The notes: generated by a model from the sequence alone, not told the origin. A stretch of 62,663 nt of DNA from Cyclospora cayetanensis (GCF_002999335.1 NW_020312155.1:1-62663), one strand, 5' to 3'; counted from the first letter of the stretch, positions 1-11,962 are shown. Made by a program: numbers and translations.

Positions 1-395
1 AAACAGAAGTAGCAACAAAAACAGGAGCAGCAACAAAAACAGAAGTAGCAACAAAAACAGAAGGAGAAGCAGAAGCAGCAACAAAAACAGAAGTAGCAAC
101 AAAAACAGAAGTAGCAACAAAAACAGAAGTAGCAACAAAAACAGAAGTAGCAACAAAAACAGAAGTAGCAACAAAAACAGAAGCAGCAACAAAAACAGAA
201 GTAGCAACAAAAACAGAAGCAGCAACAAAAACAGAAGTAGCAACAAAAACAGAAGTAGCAACAAAACAGAAGTAGAAGCAGAAGCAGCAACAAAAACAGC
301 AGTAGAGCCAGAAGCAGCAACAAAAACAGAAGCAGAAGCAGCAACAAAAGTAGAAGCAGCAACAAAAACAAAAGTAGAAGCAGCAACAAAAACAG
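1..395. repeat. 18-bp-unit degenerate tandem repeat (CAA/CAG-type)
   Basis: Imperfect tandem copies of an 18-bp unit built on acaaaaacagaagtagca, with variants in which gtagca becomes gcagca and with 6-12 bp partial units. It runs from the window edge, so its true length is unknown. On the minus strand the tract is rich in pyrimidines and could lie inside an intron of the neighbouring minus-strand gene. Confidence 0.9.
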
Positions 396-423
396 CTCGA
401 GCGCAGGATATGAATGCTCTTAC

Positions 424-934
424 AGGTAGCCTTCGTGAAACTTCCCCACTACCAAAGACACGCTAGAGCCGCCACTGCTTGCGCTGCTGGCGACTTTCGC
501 AGTCAGCTGCTGCTCAAACTGCAGCTTCACTCCCCATCCTGACGGCTTGTCAGCTGCCCAAGAGCCTCCACGAAGCAGCAGCAGCCGCCTCGCAGCTAGC
601 CGCTGCTCCTCCTGCTGCACGTGCTCCTGCAGATCGATGCCAATGCCACTGCGCAGGCTGGCTACCCACTGACCACCAAACGCATGCCACTGCAGCGCAG
701 GCTGCACTTCGCCTCCGACTTTTCTGCTTCTTGCTGCCGTCGTTAGACTCTTTCCTGACCACGCTGCAGCAGCAGCAGCTGCATCGGCTGTTGCTATGAG
801 GGCAGCAGTCTCAGCGGCAGCCTCTTCCCTCCAGTCGCTGCTGCCGTCCTCTGTCTTGCAAGCCTCGCAGCTCCCCTGCGTGCTGCTGCACTGCGCAGCC
901 GCAGCGCGCGCGCACATCTTTTCCTCTTCATTGC

Positions 935-966
<32 letters not shown>

Positions 967-1873
967 TTCCCGCTGGTGCTGTTGCCGCTGGTGCCGCGAA
1001 GGCGCTTGCAGAGGCGTGAGGAATAATAGCCAACTCCGTGTCGAATCAGAAGCCCCCGCTGATTGATGTGTTGTCGTTTCTCGTGTTGAGATAGCATCGG
1101 AGCTGCACTGGCAACCGCCGAAAGACGAGCAGCAGCAGCAACAGCATCTACAGCTAAACTCGCTGTAGATGCTGCTGCTGGAGCTGCAGCAAGCTGGAAG
1201 ATGTCGTCGGAGAAGCTTTGAGGTGGCGCACGCTCCGAGGAGCTGTGGCTGCTGCTGCTGCTGCTGCCGTCGTCGCCGTTGCTGCTGCTTTTGCTGCTGC
1301 AGCCTGGAGGCAGCAGCAGCAAGCAGCCGCCTCTGTAGACTCCTCCATCTTCGTACTTCACCTGTAGCGCATGCAGTTCGAGGTTATCCGCAACTGGAGC
1401 AGACGGGTTCACGGCGCTATCAACAGCAGGAATCAGCAAACAGCGGCAAGAGACATTTGCGGTGAGAAGCTCACTTGGGAAAGACAGCGAAAAGGGGAGA
1501 AAGCCTTCGAGAGGCTGTTTGCCCTGTCGATGACGCGCGTGCCGCTGTCACTGCTGGTGGGTGTATCTATGGAAGGCCTCTCGCCCACACTACCACCACG
1601 ATCACCACCCCCAGTGGTGATCGTGGTGGTAGTGGCAGGAGTTGTTTTCAGGGGAGCACCGGCCTCACTGCTCCCTCGCCGGATACTGCCACGACTGCTG
1701 CCGTTCTCGCAGCCTGCTGCAGTACCCCAGCAAGCAGTTCGGTGCTGACGGCTCCGCTGCTCGTCAGCATCCTCCGCCTCCTCCTCCTCGCCTTTCTTCC
1801 CCCCTTCGCCACAGCTACTTTCAAGCACACCGCATGCGTCAAAGTCTGGAGGCCTCTGCGGTGTCTCTGCCAT
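424..1873 (-). CDS. Ser/Ala-rich protein with MORN-like motifs (partial gene model)
   Basis: The minus-strand frame below about 1439 is open to a TAA at 420-422. It carries several stretches shaped like MORN repeats (Y-x-G-x-[WF]...G-x-G): one around YEDGGVYRGG near its start, one around GGQWVASLRSGIGI, one around RGGSWAADKPSGWGVK, and a final GKFHEGYL. Between them lie long Ser, Asn/Ser and Ala runs encoded by triplet repeats. Right before the stop is a good splice donor (CT|GTAAGA, donor GT at 423-422), so the exon probably continues outside the repeat to the left. Upstream, a second minus-strand frame starting with ATG at 1873 (MAETPQRPPDF..., Glu-rich) may be the first exon; the junction between the two was not resolved. 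MORN proteins usually act at membranes or the cytoskeleton in coccidia. Family assignment is an inference from short motifs. Confidence 0.45.
1588..1634. repeat. Perfect 21-bp inverted repeat (hairpin)
   Basis: Left arm 1588-1608 is exactly complementary to right arm 1614-1634 with a 5-nt loop (cccca). It lies inside the candidate first exon of the MORN-like gene, where it would encode Thr/Gly-rich residues. Confidence 0.9.
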
Positions 1874-1926
1874 CTTCCTCGCAGTCCTAGGTGCAGCAGC
1901 ACTGCCACAGGCAGAGTTGCGTGGGC

Positions 1927-1927
<1 letters not shown>

Positions 1928-1967
<40 letters not shown>

Positions 1968-1969
1968 GC
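1928..1969. repeat. (CAG)n microsatellite
   Basis: About 13 uninterrupted CAG triplets. No reading frame through it could be tied to a recognisable gene. Confidence 0.95.
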
Positions 1970-2149
1970 TTACTTATTATTCAGCTGCGGCCTGCTGCGG
2001 CGCATATTCCCATCGTCAGGCACAATACCACCCGGGATGCATGCTGCCAGAGCTGTTCCCCGCAGCTGCTAGTGCATGTTGGCAAAACGCAGTCTTTCGA
2101 TGATGCACAGCACACGAACCAGCAACAAGGCGTGGTCAGGACCCCCTGA

Positions 2150-4257
2150 AGTGGCGAAGCTCTGACTGTATATCGGCAAAGAAAACGTTTCTCCCGTCAA
2201 CAATCGTGGCTCTCGATGCTTCTGACGCCGTTCTTCTACAGGCTGGCTGGTGCGCGTGGCAGGCGTGCCCTTGCAAGCAAAGGGTCTTCCGCAACACCCC
2301 AAGCCGCACGAGGCGGCTTCGAAGCTTCTGAGGCTATGCCGTTATATGTCCACACAAAGCAAGCAAAAAGTACATGCGACTCAAACAGACATCGAGTATT
2401 GAGCATCTTGCGAGTCGCTTCCACGAATACGGCAGGAAGGTGGCAGGGGGGGCCCCCTGACCCTCGGCAGGGTCTGGCTGCTCCCCTCCCGCCTCCGCCA
2501 AAAAAAGATCCGTATTTCAACACGTTATGGTTTCACACATTTTGAGTGCTGACGCAGTGTTTCGCGTCGAAAGTAGCTGCGTCTCGCGATTTGCCACGTG
2601 ATCTGCGCCAGTGCGCGTGGATGGTTTTCCCGCTGACGCCTGAGGTAGCGGGCAGTTCACAGGTTCAATAGCAGCCCGTGGTGTCGCAGCTCTCTACAGA
2701 AACGCCCCTCTTCAACTGGAAACACCGCGGGAGGCGTTTCCTCCTGCACCCATCTCATCGTCTCTTTTTGCGAGTCCTCTTTGGCCCCGGCTTGCAAGCA
2801 AGAACGGGTGGTGGCTCAGCGAGACGCAGGTATTCGGGCACAAAAAAAATGCTTCCCTGCAGCTGCTTTTTTTACAATGTCTTTTTGTCGCTAGTAGCCC
2901 TTGGCTTCCCGACTGCGTGCGTGGATTGCCAAGAATTTTCCGGTCAGGACGGCCCGCTACATTAAAACGGCTGCTGACTCAGTTAACCTTCTCCAGCAGC
3001 GAGGCTCCGCTTGTAGAGAGCAAAGCCTCTTATGCATCCAACAGCATGTTCTGGGCGGCAGTACAGTGAGAGGCGAATGTAGATCGTAGGGGTATTACCT
3101 TGGGCCTTTTAGATTGCGGCTGTTGCATCTTCCCATCTAAGGTATTCTTGGAGTAATGCTTAGATCTAGAATGAAACAAGTTTACTAGAACGGCATTCAG
3201 AGGCTCCCCAAAAGGCTTTCCTGGCTTCTCCTCCTCGGGTTCAATAGAGTTCCGAACATGAGGAGGAAGGGTAAGCTAGGGTGTGCCTAGCCGCACCCTG
3301 GCTATACGAAAATTGTGCAGAACCACTTGCACGTAGCCCCTAGCGCATACGCACACAGCAGCGCATCATCGAATTCAGTTAAAAGACTTCCCTGCAATAA
3401 ATAATCTATACGATATAACAAACCAGTTAGTCAACTGTTCACTAGAATTAAGCTAGATGTACCTACTGTGGAAGAGGGTGCCAGAGTATAGCTTTGCTTG
3501 CTACGGTGTTCACACCGGTTGCATACGGCTCGCCCTCACACTACACTCGTTTTATTGTCCGACGAAGTGTTAAAGTGCAATTAAATTGAAAGTGTGCCTC
3601 TCCGCCACCGCATTGCCGCTCTACTGAGGACGGTTGTAGGAACGCCTACGTGGCACTCTCCCGCCAAACGGTAGGCAGAAAGTCTGCAATCCTGCTGTAG
3701 CAAAGTTTTATGCCACAGCATAGCCAAAGATATCACAGCCGAGTAATACGGGTTTGCTTCATGTGACTGCTATCGCATTTTAAGGACCTATTTACGCTAC
3801 AGTGGACCTAGGCTGCTCAGTGTCCTACCAGCACTGCACACGGCAGTCCGAGATTCACATATGACTCACGTCACGGATGTTTGGAGCCAAAAGAAATATA
3901 TGGATGCAACAGTTTAAAAAGGTAATGACGTCTCGCCTGGACGTCAGCCGACGAGACGCTACTATGTTGAGTGTGCAGAGGCGAAACAGCAGCTCCACTA
4001 GCGTCGGCGCAGAAGTGGGCTGGCTTGCGCGGGCTCTGCCGTGTGCAGTGTTTCCCTTTCCTTGAAAATACTGCATTTATAGTATTTGTGGCAGAATAAT
4101 GGCTGCCTAACTGTGTCTCGCCGATGGCCCTCTGATTGAGTTGCCCTCTTCCGAACTGTAGATTCAGAAACCTTCGGTATCGGGCCCGTTCGGACTCTTT
4201 TATTAGTCATCCCTGACACCATCTTCAGCCTTCCACAATCTTTGGGAGATTGACATA
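2150..4257. other. Intergenic, lower repeat content
   Basis: No recognisable gene. A short plus-strand frame starting at 2849 (MLPCSCFFYNVFLSLVALG...) looks like a signal peptide followed by a possible donor, but nothing downstream could be joined to it. Around 3290-3500 the sequence resembles, at low identity, the region of the 1.1-kb duplicated element that contains ctgtgcaataaataa, suggesting an old copy of a dispersed repeat. The stretch from about 3950 to 4257 is the presumed upstream region of the SDR-SCP2 gene. Confidence 0.4.
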
Positions 4258-7200
4258 ATGAAGAAACGGTTCGACGGCCAGGTGGCCGTTATCACAGGTC
4301 AGTTGCTACTTGTGCCCTTGAGCACCCAGTTCTTCCACAAACTCGTGCGTATTCCTTTCCGCAGTCTTGTCTTCTGCTATGAAATCAAGAAAAAGACTCG
4401 AATGAATGATTCCATTCATGAAGCGCTTTCCACAACAGGGCTCCAAGTCGATGGGCAACGAGCGCATGATGGAGGCTGTTGCGTGTCGGAAACTGGCGGG
4501 TTCTCCCTCTCGTGATGTTTCCATCCACAGTTTGGTGAATGTATGCCCGTGCACATGTCTCGGTCATGCAGGAGCTGGCTGGATATACCTCTCTGCACAC
4601 GTATGGCACCGAAGCGCTCGAGCGCTTGCGTTCAGGTGCACGACATCGGATGCGCTGTGCGTGCAGGCTCCGGGGGCGGCCTCGGGCGAGCATATGCCCT
4701 TGCATTTGCCGCGAGGGGAGCAAAAGTGGTCGTCAATGATCTGGGTGTTGCGCTCGCGGGAGATGTAGGAACACCAGAACGTGAGTTCAGCTTTCTTCTG
4801 AATAATAGTGCACGCATGGCGCTTTGAAGGTTGGCAGGATCCGTACCTATGGTGGAACAGGCAAACGAGCACGCGCCGCGACCCTCAGAATTATACAAGA
4901 GAAAGTGCCGTGCAACGGAAAAAACGTCAGCTTGGTTATTATTCAGCGCCGTCTGACAGCACACCCGATCTCGTACAATCAGGAACCCGCCAGGACTGCT
5001 TGACCCCAAGAGTTCATCTGCACTGTTTCGTGTAGCTGCAGCTGGAGCTACCTGTGTGTCTGTGTTTCCACCAACCGGCGTAGTCCACGTTCACGCATCA
5101 TTCGGCATTTCTCATGTTGTATCTTTTGTTCGTATGTGCCGTGGGATCCCCCCCCGTGCTTTCGCAAATGCCAACAATCTGCGAAAACTCCCCTGCAGCT
5201 AATATCTTATTGACGAATTTCCTGTGTCCTTCTACTGCATGAGATTCCACTCCCTCCGCGTGCCTTCTGGCCACCGCTATGGGCCCCTCACTCCCTGTAC
5301 TTACCACCCGCCCACCTTGGTGTTTCAAACGCTTCCCCCAATCATCTTGCACCTGCGTGGACTGCCTTTGACTGTGGCCCTATATACGGGGCTATTTTAG
5401 GGCTTTAGCTGTTGAGACTAGCGACGTTTCCTTCCACCCGGTCGATGATCTTTTTCTTTTAGAAGCGCTTCTGGGCAGCATGCGGCGTTTGCAAGGTGCC
5501 CTTTCACGCGCAGCCTGCCAAACGTGCACCATTCTATTGCACAAGCACATTCTTTCTTCTCTCTGCCTATGTACAGGCATTCGCCCTGCAGATGCGGTGG
5601 TTGCCGAAATTCGCAAAGCTGGAGGCGAGGCCGTTGCAAACTATGATGACGTTCTGAGTGGCTCCCGCATCGTCGAGGTGGCGATCAAAACGTGGGGGAG
5701 AATAGACATCCTCGTCAATAATGCAGGCATCCTGCGAGATTCCTCATTTGCAAAAATGAGCGAACGCGACTGGGATCAAGTTATGCAGGTCCGCCTTGGA
5801 GAATACCTATTTTTCTGCGTACTGCTCGTGCAGCATGTATATATACACACATAAATGTGGCTCTATGCCTTGGGAACGGACAGTTTTCTTGCTTTCCACG
5901 TCGCATGCCTAATCAGACACCAATAGTAGCTAAGCCCCAAGAATCGGACGACAAAGCACATCCGTTTGTACAGCTGTCTGCCTTAAGCTGTCGCGTGGGC
6001 GCGTGCCGTTCAGCCTTCTCTAGGCAGTGTCATGGTGCACTTGCTTTCCAGGCTTTTGTTCCGGTGCGCTGCGGTGTTGCTTTGTTCAGATCCACGTGAA
6101 AGGCGCCTATCTATGTACAAAAGCCGCATGGCCCCATATGGTGAAGCAGGGTTACGGCCGGATCGTCAATACAGCAAGCGCATCAGGCCTCTATGGAAAC
6201 TTTGGCCAGGTGCGATTCTTGGCATCCTCGGATCCGATCGTCGCGTGGTCTGTGTGCAGGAGTAGTGCTCCGTGGTCGCTTGCCACATGGCGATTTCAGA
6301 AGTTTCGGGTGTACGACTAGCTGGCTCGCACCTTCCTCTTTGGAAACTTTTGCTGGGTGCAGGCAAACTATGGTGCCGCGAAGATGGCGCTCGTCGGCAT
6401 GACCAGAACTCTGGCAAAGGAAGGTGCCAAGTACAACATCCATGTAAATTGCATTGCACCACTTGCAGGTCAGATGCTGGGACCTGGCTCTGAACTGACA
6501 TAGCAATGCGCGTATGGGTGCCTTGGTGCTGCCCCTAGCAGGGATATGTGAAATCCATCAAAAGTGCAGAAACTGCGCGAAGTTTTTACCAAGAGGCCAA
6601 TATTCATGGCTGCACTAGACACAGCCAAAAGGGAAGCATTTGTGCCCGTGATTGCAACGTTCGCCCCCAGGGACGCGCATGACCGAGAAAATTCTGCCGC
6701 CTTCAGCACTTGAGGCCCTCAAGCCTGAATGCGTCGCCCCCGTTGTGCTTTTCCTTGCCTCAAGGGAGTGCACGGAGTCTGGGCAGGTGCGTTTGCTGTG
6801 CTCAACTCATGAGCTTTCCAGCGATTCGAAAATGGAGCAACCGGCGATGGTCTGCGCGCTGACGTGCCTATTGGTGCAAGGCTGCATTTTTTTCAGATTT
6901 TCGAGGTGGGAGCGGGCTGGGTGGCCGCTGTTCGCTGGCAGAGGAGTCCAGGCAAGGTCTTTCCATCTTCCTACACGCTTGAAGATTTGACGCGAGAGTG
7001 GCAGCAGGTTGTGGACTTTAGAAGTGACGTATCCTATCCAACGTCTCTCCAAGACTCGCTTGTGATGGTATGCGCCTACTGTCGCTGCTGTCCAGTCACT
7101 AAGTCGGCACTTTTGGTCATTACATCAGAGCGTTCCGGATACTTTCATGACCAATTCAATTGAGAGACGTTTGCATTGCATTTTTGTGCGTTGCCTGGCA

Positions 7201-8421
7201 CTGAAGGCCTCCCAACAAATGTCAACTGAAATGCGCCAGCAGCCAGCAGAACCGAAGAAGCCGAGTGACACTCCTGCGGATGCAGCTCCCGGAACAAAGT
7301 CTGCAAAGATCTTTCGCATGATCGCGGCGTACTTGGAACGCGCCACGGATGCCGCATCCAAGTTGAAGAGCAAGGTGAACAGCTGTTTCCACTTTGAAAT
7401 CTCTCCGAAGCAGGGGCAGCCCCCGACTCTCAAGTGGACCATCGACCTCCGCGCGGAGAGCGGTAAGAGGCGGCTTTTGAATGCGATTCAAGAAGACCTA
7501 TTCTTCTCATCCGCGTTGCTGCCTGCACTGCAGGCAGCCGCCAGCCGCTGGCAAGCGTCTGGGAAGGCTCCACAACGCACTTAGCGCTTAGCTGGTGTCG
7601 CTCTGCTGTGCGTCCAGGGGGAAAGGCCATGGAAGGCCATCACGGCACCGCAGACGCAACGTTCATCATGGCGGATGAGGTGTTTGCACTTATCTGTCTG
7701 GGCCGGCTCAATCCGCAAGTTGCATTTTTGCAAGGCAAGATGAAGATCCGTGGAAGTATGGGCAAAGCGACTAAATTTACTCCCGATCTCTTTCCCTCCA
7801 TATCCGCTGAGATGCTCTCTTTAGACGCATCGCAGGCAGTTGAGCACTTCCTGAAAAGCGTAGCACCACCAGCACCGGAGACAACCGACTCGGCTGGGGA
7901 GCTGAGCCCGGAAGCAATGAAACTGCAGAGCGCCAAACTCTTTCCATACATGAAGGATCATCTCAAATCGCAGGCAGGATCAAATCTAGTCAAGCAGGTC
8001 CGTCTTCCATGTAGTGATCCCGAAAAACCAGCTCTGCCAAACAAGCGTAGGCGACCCTTCGCAAATCATGCACCACGGTGTCGCTTTCTTCACTGCCCTT
8101 ATCGTTGAACCTGAAATTCTTTGATTTCTCCAGGTCGGCTGCGTGTATCGCGTGGACCTTATTCCAACCACCGGCGGAGCCCCCTGCACGCTGTACATCA
8201 ACCTGAAGCGAATGCCACCGACCGTTCGGGAGCTGCCCAACTCGACCACGGAGCCTTTCGATTGCTGCTTTACACTGAAGGATGACGTGTTTTTCAAGCT
8301 CGCAACCGGAAAGATGAACCCCCAAATGGCATACTTGCAGGGGAAAATGAAGATCAAAGGAAGCACCCAGGCAGCCATGAAGTTCACAAAGGATATGTTC
8401 CCCAAGATTTCCAAGCTGTAG
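4258..8421 (+). CDS. D-3-hydroxyacyl-CoA dehydrogenase / 17-beta-HSD type 4-like SDR fused to two SCP2 domains, C-terminal SKL
   Basis: Ten exons: 4258-4297, 4667-4780, 5577-5788, 6090-6209, 6363-6468, 6671-6786, 6897-7067, 7207-7462, 7618-7997 and 8134-8421. All join in phase and give 600 residues. Residues 1-300 are a short-chain dehydrogenase of the peroxisomal multifunctional-enzyme type: cofactor motif TGSGGGLG (13-20), acidic NDLG after beta-2, NNAGIL (99-104), and the catalytic triad Ser152, Tyr165, Lys169 (ANYGAAK). Two SCP2 lipid-binding domains follow, roughly 320-440 and 490-600, each with the family motif [LM]NPQ-x-A. No MaoC-type hydratase domain is present between them, unlike animal and fungal D-bifunctional proteins. 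The architecture matches the Toxoplasma protein described as HAD-2SCP-2. The protein ends MFPKISKL, a canonical type-1 peroxisomal targeting signal. Expected role: NAD-dependent 3-hydroxyacyl-CoA oxidation and sterol/acyl-lipid transfer. The start is the only ATG giving the Rossmann strand in frame. Confidence 0.95.
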
Positions 8422-9075
8422 ATGTTTCTAAAGCTAAAAGCGGCCAGCGAGTCACCTTGCCGCATTATGCCTTTTCGGCCTATCTATGATTCGGCAGTGT
8501 ACAGTACGCACCCCCACACCGAATGGTGGTGAACGGTTTTGTAGTTTCTGCAGTGAACTGCGCAGTCTTTGAATCGACACTTTGCAGCCGTTATTCGCCG
8601 TGGTGGCGCTTTGAATAACGAGGCTCTCTCGCGCCTGTGCCCTAACGCGAGGGGGGAGTATATGCCCCGAGCGAGAAGAACGCACTGTTCTGTACTGCGG
8701 TTTCTTTTCATCCGCTTCTCTCAAGTGCGCTTCACACTCTAAAGTGTGTGTATTCAGCTTTACTAGGGTGTCCACTGCCTCTCACATGCAGCTGCCTACA
8801 GTGCCCTTGTAGCTGTGCTCGTTTACGCAGATAGGGAATTGCTTGATGCCTCCCACAGGCGTCTTGTGAATAGTGCCACGCGTATCGCTCCCGCAACAAG
8901 ACGTGAAATATTATGCAAGCCTCCGAAGAGAGCAGTCTGCGCAGTCGAGGAGCAAAAAAATCGCCCCGCCTCCCACTCACTGTCTCCAAAAGGAAGACAG
9001 ATCCTCTCTCTAGGCTGCAAGTGCTTGTTTGCCTGTGCGCGAGGCGCTCCAGATGCCGCAGACTCGCACGTCTGC
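8422..9075. other. Intergenic between two convergent genes
   Basis: The SDR-SCP2 gene ends at 8421 and eL29 ends at 9076 on the opposite strand, so this holds two 3' flanks. No coding signal or repeat was seen. Confidence 0.6.
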
Positions 9076-10063
9076 TCATTCCTCGTTCATCTTTAGCATG
9101 CCCTTCTTGCAGTACCGCTGGTTGCGCAGGAACTTAGGGCACATCTGCACAACGAAACACACACATTATCCCTCCACAGGGTCCGATCGATACCCCAAAA
9201 CCTCATTACAGCCCACGCGCGCCATGCAGCCAATTGAAAGGAAACTTTATTCCTGCTCCCTTTACGCAGCTCGTATTCGAAGCCTTGACACAGACCAATG
9301 CAACAACACTGGAACCTGAACTGGATGAAACAAACGGGTTGGATGCGTCCATATATATCAGCCTGACGTGCAAAAGCCAACTTCCCCACGATGTACGTCG
9401 GGGCCACACAGAAGTGTGGAAGCGCTTTTGTGTCATCATCGCGAACGCCCAACAGCCACTATACAGCAAGCACAAAAGCAACAGTCCCCGTTAGCGCGTC
9501 AGCTGTACACAGTCATAGACAAAAACGGTTAGGCCAGGCACCGCTCCTCCCCTGCACCGTGCATACTCCTTTGGTGGAGGTCTTTCTCCTCTTGGGAGCC
9601 TTCTTGATCCCATTGCGATGGGCCTTTTTGTTCTGCAGCATCAACAGCACACACCAACTCGAAAACGTGCAGGAGCAGCGCGATCCTGAAGAGCGGCGGA
9701 GCGTGGCTGCCGACCCCGCTCGCCCCCTGCAGGCTCCATTTCCCCCGTAATGTCGAAACTGCAGTAGGCACTGAACGCAGCGATGCGGAGAGGCGCTGCA
9801 CACGTGGGAAAACTGCGTCTCGCGCCTGGAACCGCCGTTTGCACGGCCCCGCCCCCTTGCGCATGCATGCATTGCGGGAGTTCGTGCCCTCTCCACCCCA
9901 GCGGTCACAACGAGCTTCCCCTTTGCAACGCAAAACGCGATACACCTCCAGAAAGAGCGCTACATCGGGGGGGCGCCAGCACTTGCTGTGCCGGCAGCCT
10001 CATGAGCAGCGGCGACTTCCCACTTGCCTGGTTATGGTTGGTGTGGTTTTTGGACTTGGCCAT
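9076..10063 (-). CDS. RPL29: 60S ribosomal protein eL29 (RPL29)
   Basis: Three minus-strand exons: 10063-10028, 9632-9567 and 9144-9076 (TGA at 9078-9076), all phase 0, giving 56 residues. Exon 1 encodes the family signature MAKSKNHTNHNQ, exon 2 NKKAHRNGIKK followed by a basic stretch, and exon 3 KFLRNQRYCKKG ending KMNEE. The protein lacks the Ala/Lys-rich C-terminal extension of mammalian eL29 and is close to the fungal length. It is a small basic protein of the large ribosomal subunit. The first intron starts with GC rather than GT (CAG|GCAAGT at 10027-10022), which fits the GC-AG intron consensus; no GT donor in the right phase is nearby. Overlapping longer frames in the same interval are shadows. 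Confidence 0.95.
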
Positions 10064-10860
10064 TTTCGCAGCGCTCTTGGGAGTCACAGAAACGCGAAGG
10101 CCTCAACAAAAGGCAAGATGGAAAATGGGTACAAGTGAACGTCGCCTTCTGAAAGGGTGTCGCTACTGGCTGCTGCGGGGTGTGGGGCGCAGCGCCTCCG
10201 CCTGCAAATCTGCCGAACAGAGGCCTCCTCCGCTTCCCACTGTCTGCCTTTCTCTCGGGTCAGAAAATACGCTTTTTGATTCAGACGCATACACGCAAAA
10301 CGCTGCATACGCGCATGTAAAGACCTTTCTGAAGCTCTCACAAGTTTCCCAGCGCAGCGACCGCACCGCATTTTCATGCCGCCCACCGCGTGCAACGAGA
10401 TCTTATTTTTTGTAGCAAGTGTGCAGAATAGCAAGATGCATCCCATCCATGTCAGATGCGGGTCTGTAGGAGTAGAATCAGTGTCTAGCAGCAGCAGCCA
10501 AATGCTCACACTTGCGACACCACCAGTCTAAAAATAGCGCCTTCCCTCTGTGCCCTAGTGTAGGGTGGTTTGCACCTCTGGCTCACGCTAAGGACAGTTG
10601 GTCAGAGCAGCACTTGGTAGCTTGGGCTATCTGAAACGCGGCAGGAAGCGAAGTAGGCCAGGCGAGAGGTTTTCACACCTTTAGGCTAATGGCTCTGAGG
10701 CTGCCAAACACACAGGGCCTTTCTCACCAACCCTGTACCCAATTCCAGGCACCACGAGCACTGCTCCCCATGAAAGAAAATCATTGCCGTGATGCGCGCT
10801 ACTAGGCATACAATTTGCGCATGCACCGCTGCACAAACAGTGTGACGCCCCATCTAGTGT
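10064..10860. other. Upstream region of eL29 and intergenic DNA
   Basis: No coding signal on either strand that resembles a known family. The first few hundred bases are the likely promoter of eL29. No tandem repeat is present. Confidence 0.4.
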
Positions 10861-11962
10861 CTCCGTAGGGAGACGCCTAGTTCCAGCCTCAATACAAACT
10901 TACTACAAGCTCGCTGGGTGTATTCCTAGACAAGGCGCTCCTCCTGCTGCCACTCCCCCAAATTTCCTGACACGATGGAGAAGGGGCAGCTAACCTATGC
11001 GCTCCTGCACCCTCTATGCGCTTCTAGCATCCACATCTAGCTGCGCATAGCTTCTAACGCACATGCACATCATATTGCATCTTCGAATAGGGATCTAACG
11101 GTTCTGTGCAATAAATAATGTATACAAGCAGACAAATCCACTAGACTATGCTCTACTGATTCCTGTGAAATATCACTAGTGTAGTAGCAACTTCTGAAGT
11201 GTAGATTTTAGCCCGTTACACCTTCCGCCCCCATGCTTCAAACATACGCCCTCATGTTCTGTTCCTGTCCGTCAAGACCAAGTGCATGCATGTTGCCGGA
11301 AGAAAAAACTCCCTGTGTCGTCCTCCCAAGGCAGGCAGGAAAAGCAAAATATCGCAAACTAGAAAAGCGATAACGGACCTCAACTGCTCGCGGAAATCGA
11401 TGTGAAGGAAGACACACACACTCGAGCCGACAACGAACGAGGAACCAACTAATGCGACTGCGATGGTGCGCTACTGTCGGAGCGCTGAAAGTCGTGAGCA
11501 TCTTGCTATGATAAAACAGAAGACAAGTTAAATGTCTAAAGGAATTAAGGACACGCACCGGCCCAGTGGTGCGTCCTCGCATCATGGAGCATTCTCTGCA
11601 TACAACAACAGAAGCTGCATGTAGCACAGGTGATTTCACTGCGCCAGAGAGGCACGAGGAAGATTGTTGTACAGGCACCTTCCCTGCGAGCGCCTGTGCA
11701 TGAGTTTGACTTTAGGCAGCACAACGACAACAACCTGCAGCTTTTCAAGCTTTACCCATGAATAAGTGTAGCGTTTGCAAGCAGAGCATGCGCTGGGAAA
11801 GGAAAAATACCAAGGACAGCGAGGAATACAGTTCACAGGGGCTAGCGCTGCTAGCCAAATAGCACGCAGACTCCCCCACTGGCAACGAAACCCACAATCG
11901 ATTCCTGCGGCAGCCATCGAGGTTTGCGTTTTCCACCCCATATTACTAGAAACTCCCATCTG
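10861..11962. repeat. 1.1-kb dispersed direct repeat, copy A
   Basis: Aligns along its whole length with 24161-25256 in the same orientation, with only scattered single-base differences (about six in the 441 bp compared closely) and small indels. Homology begins at c(t/c)(c/t)cgtagggaga and stops around catctg. The minus strand holds a 146-codon frame (11678-11238) that is intact in both copies; three of its residues differ, so it shows no clear sign of protein-level constraint. No terminal inverted repeats, transposase or flanking target-site duplication were seen. It could be a non-autonomous mobile element or a segmental duplication. Confidence 0.9.

Noticed and set aside
4306..4872. Several overlapping frames on both strands near the start of the SDR gene
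   Set aside because: They lie in the first intron or are antisense shadows of exon 2; no splice or family support.
9513..9945. Long minus-strand frames over eL29 exon 2
   Set aside because: Only the 22-codon piece between clean splice sites matches eL29; the rest reads through introns.
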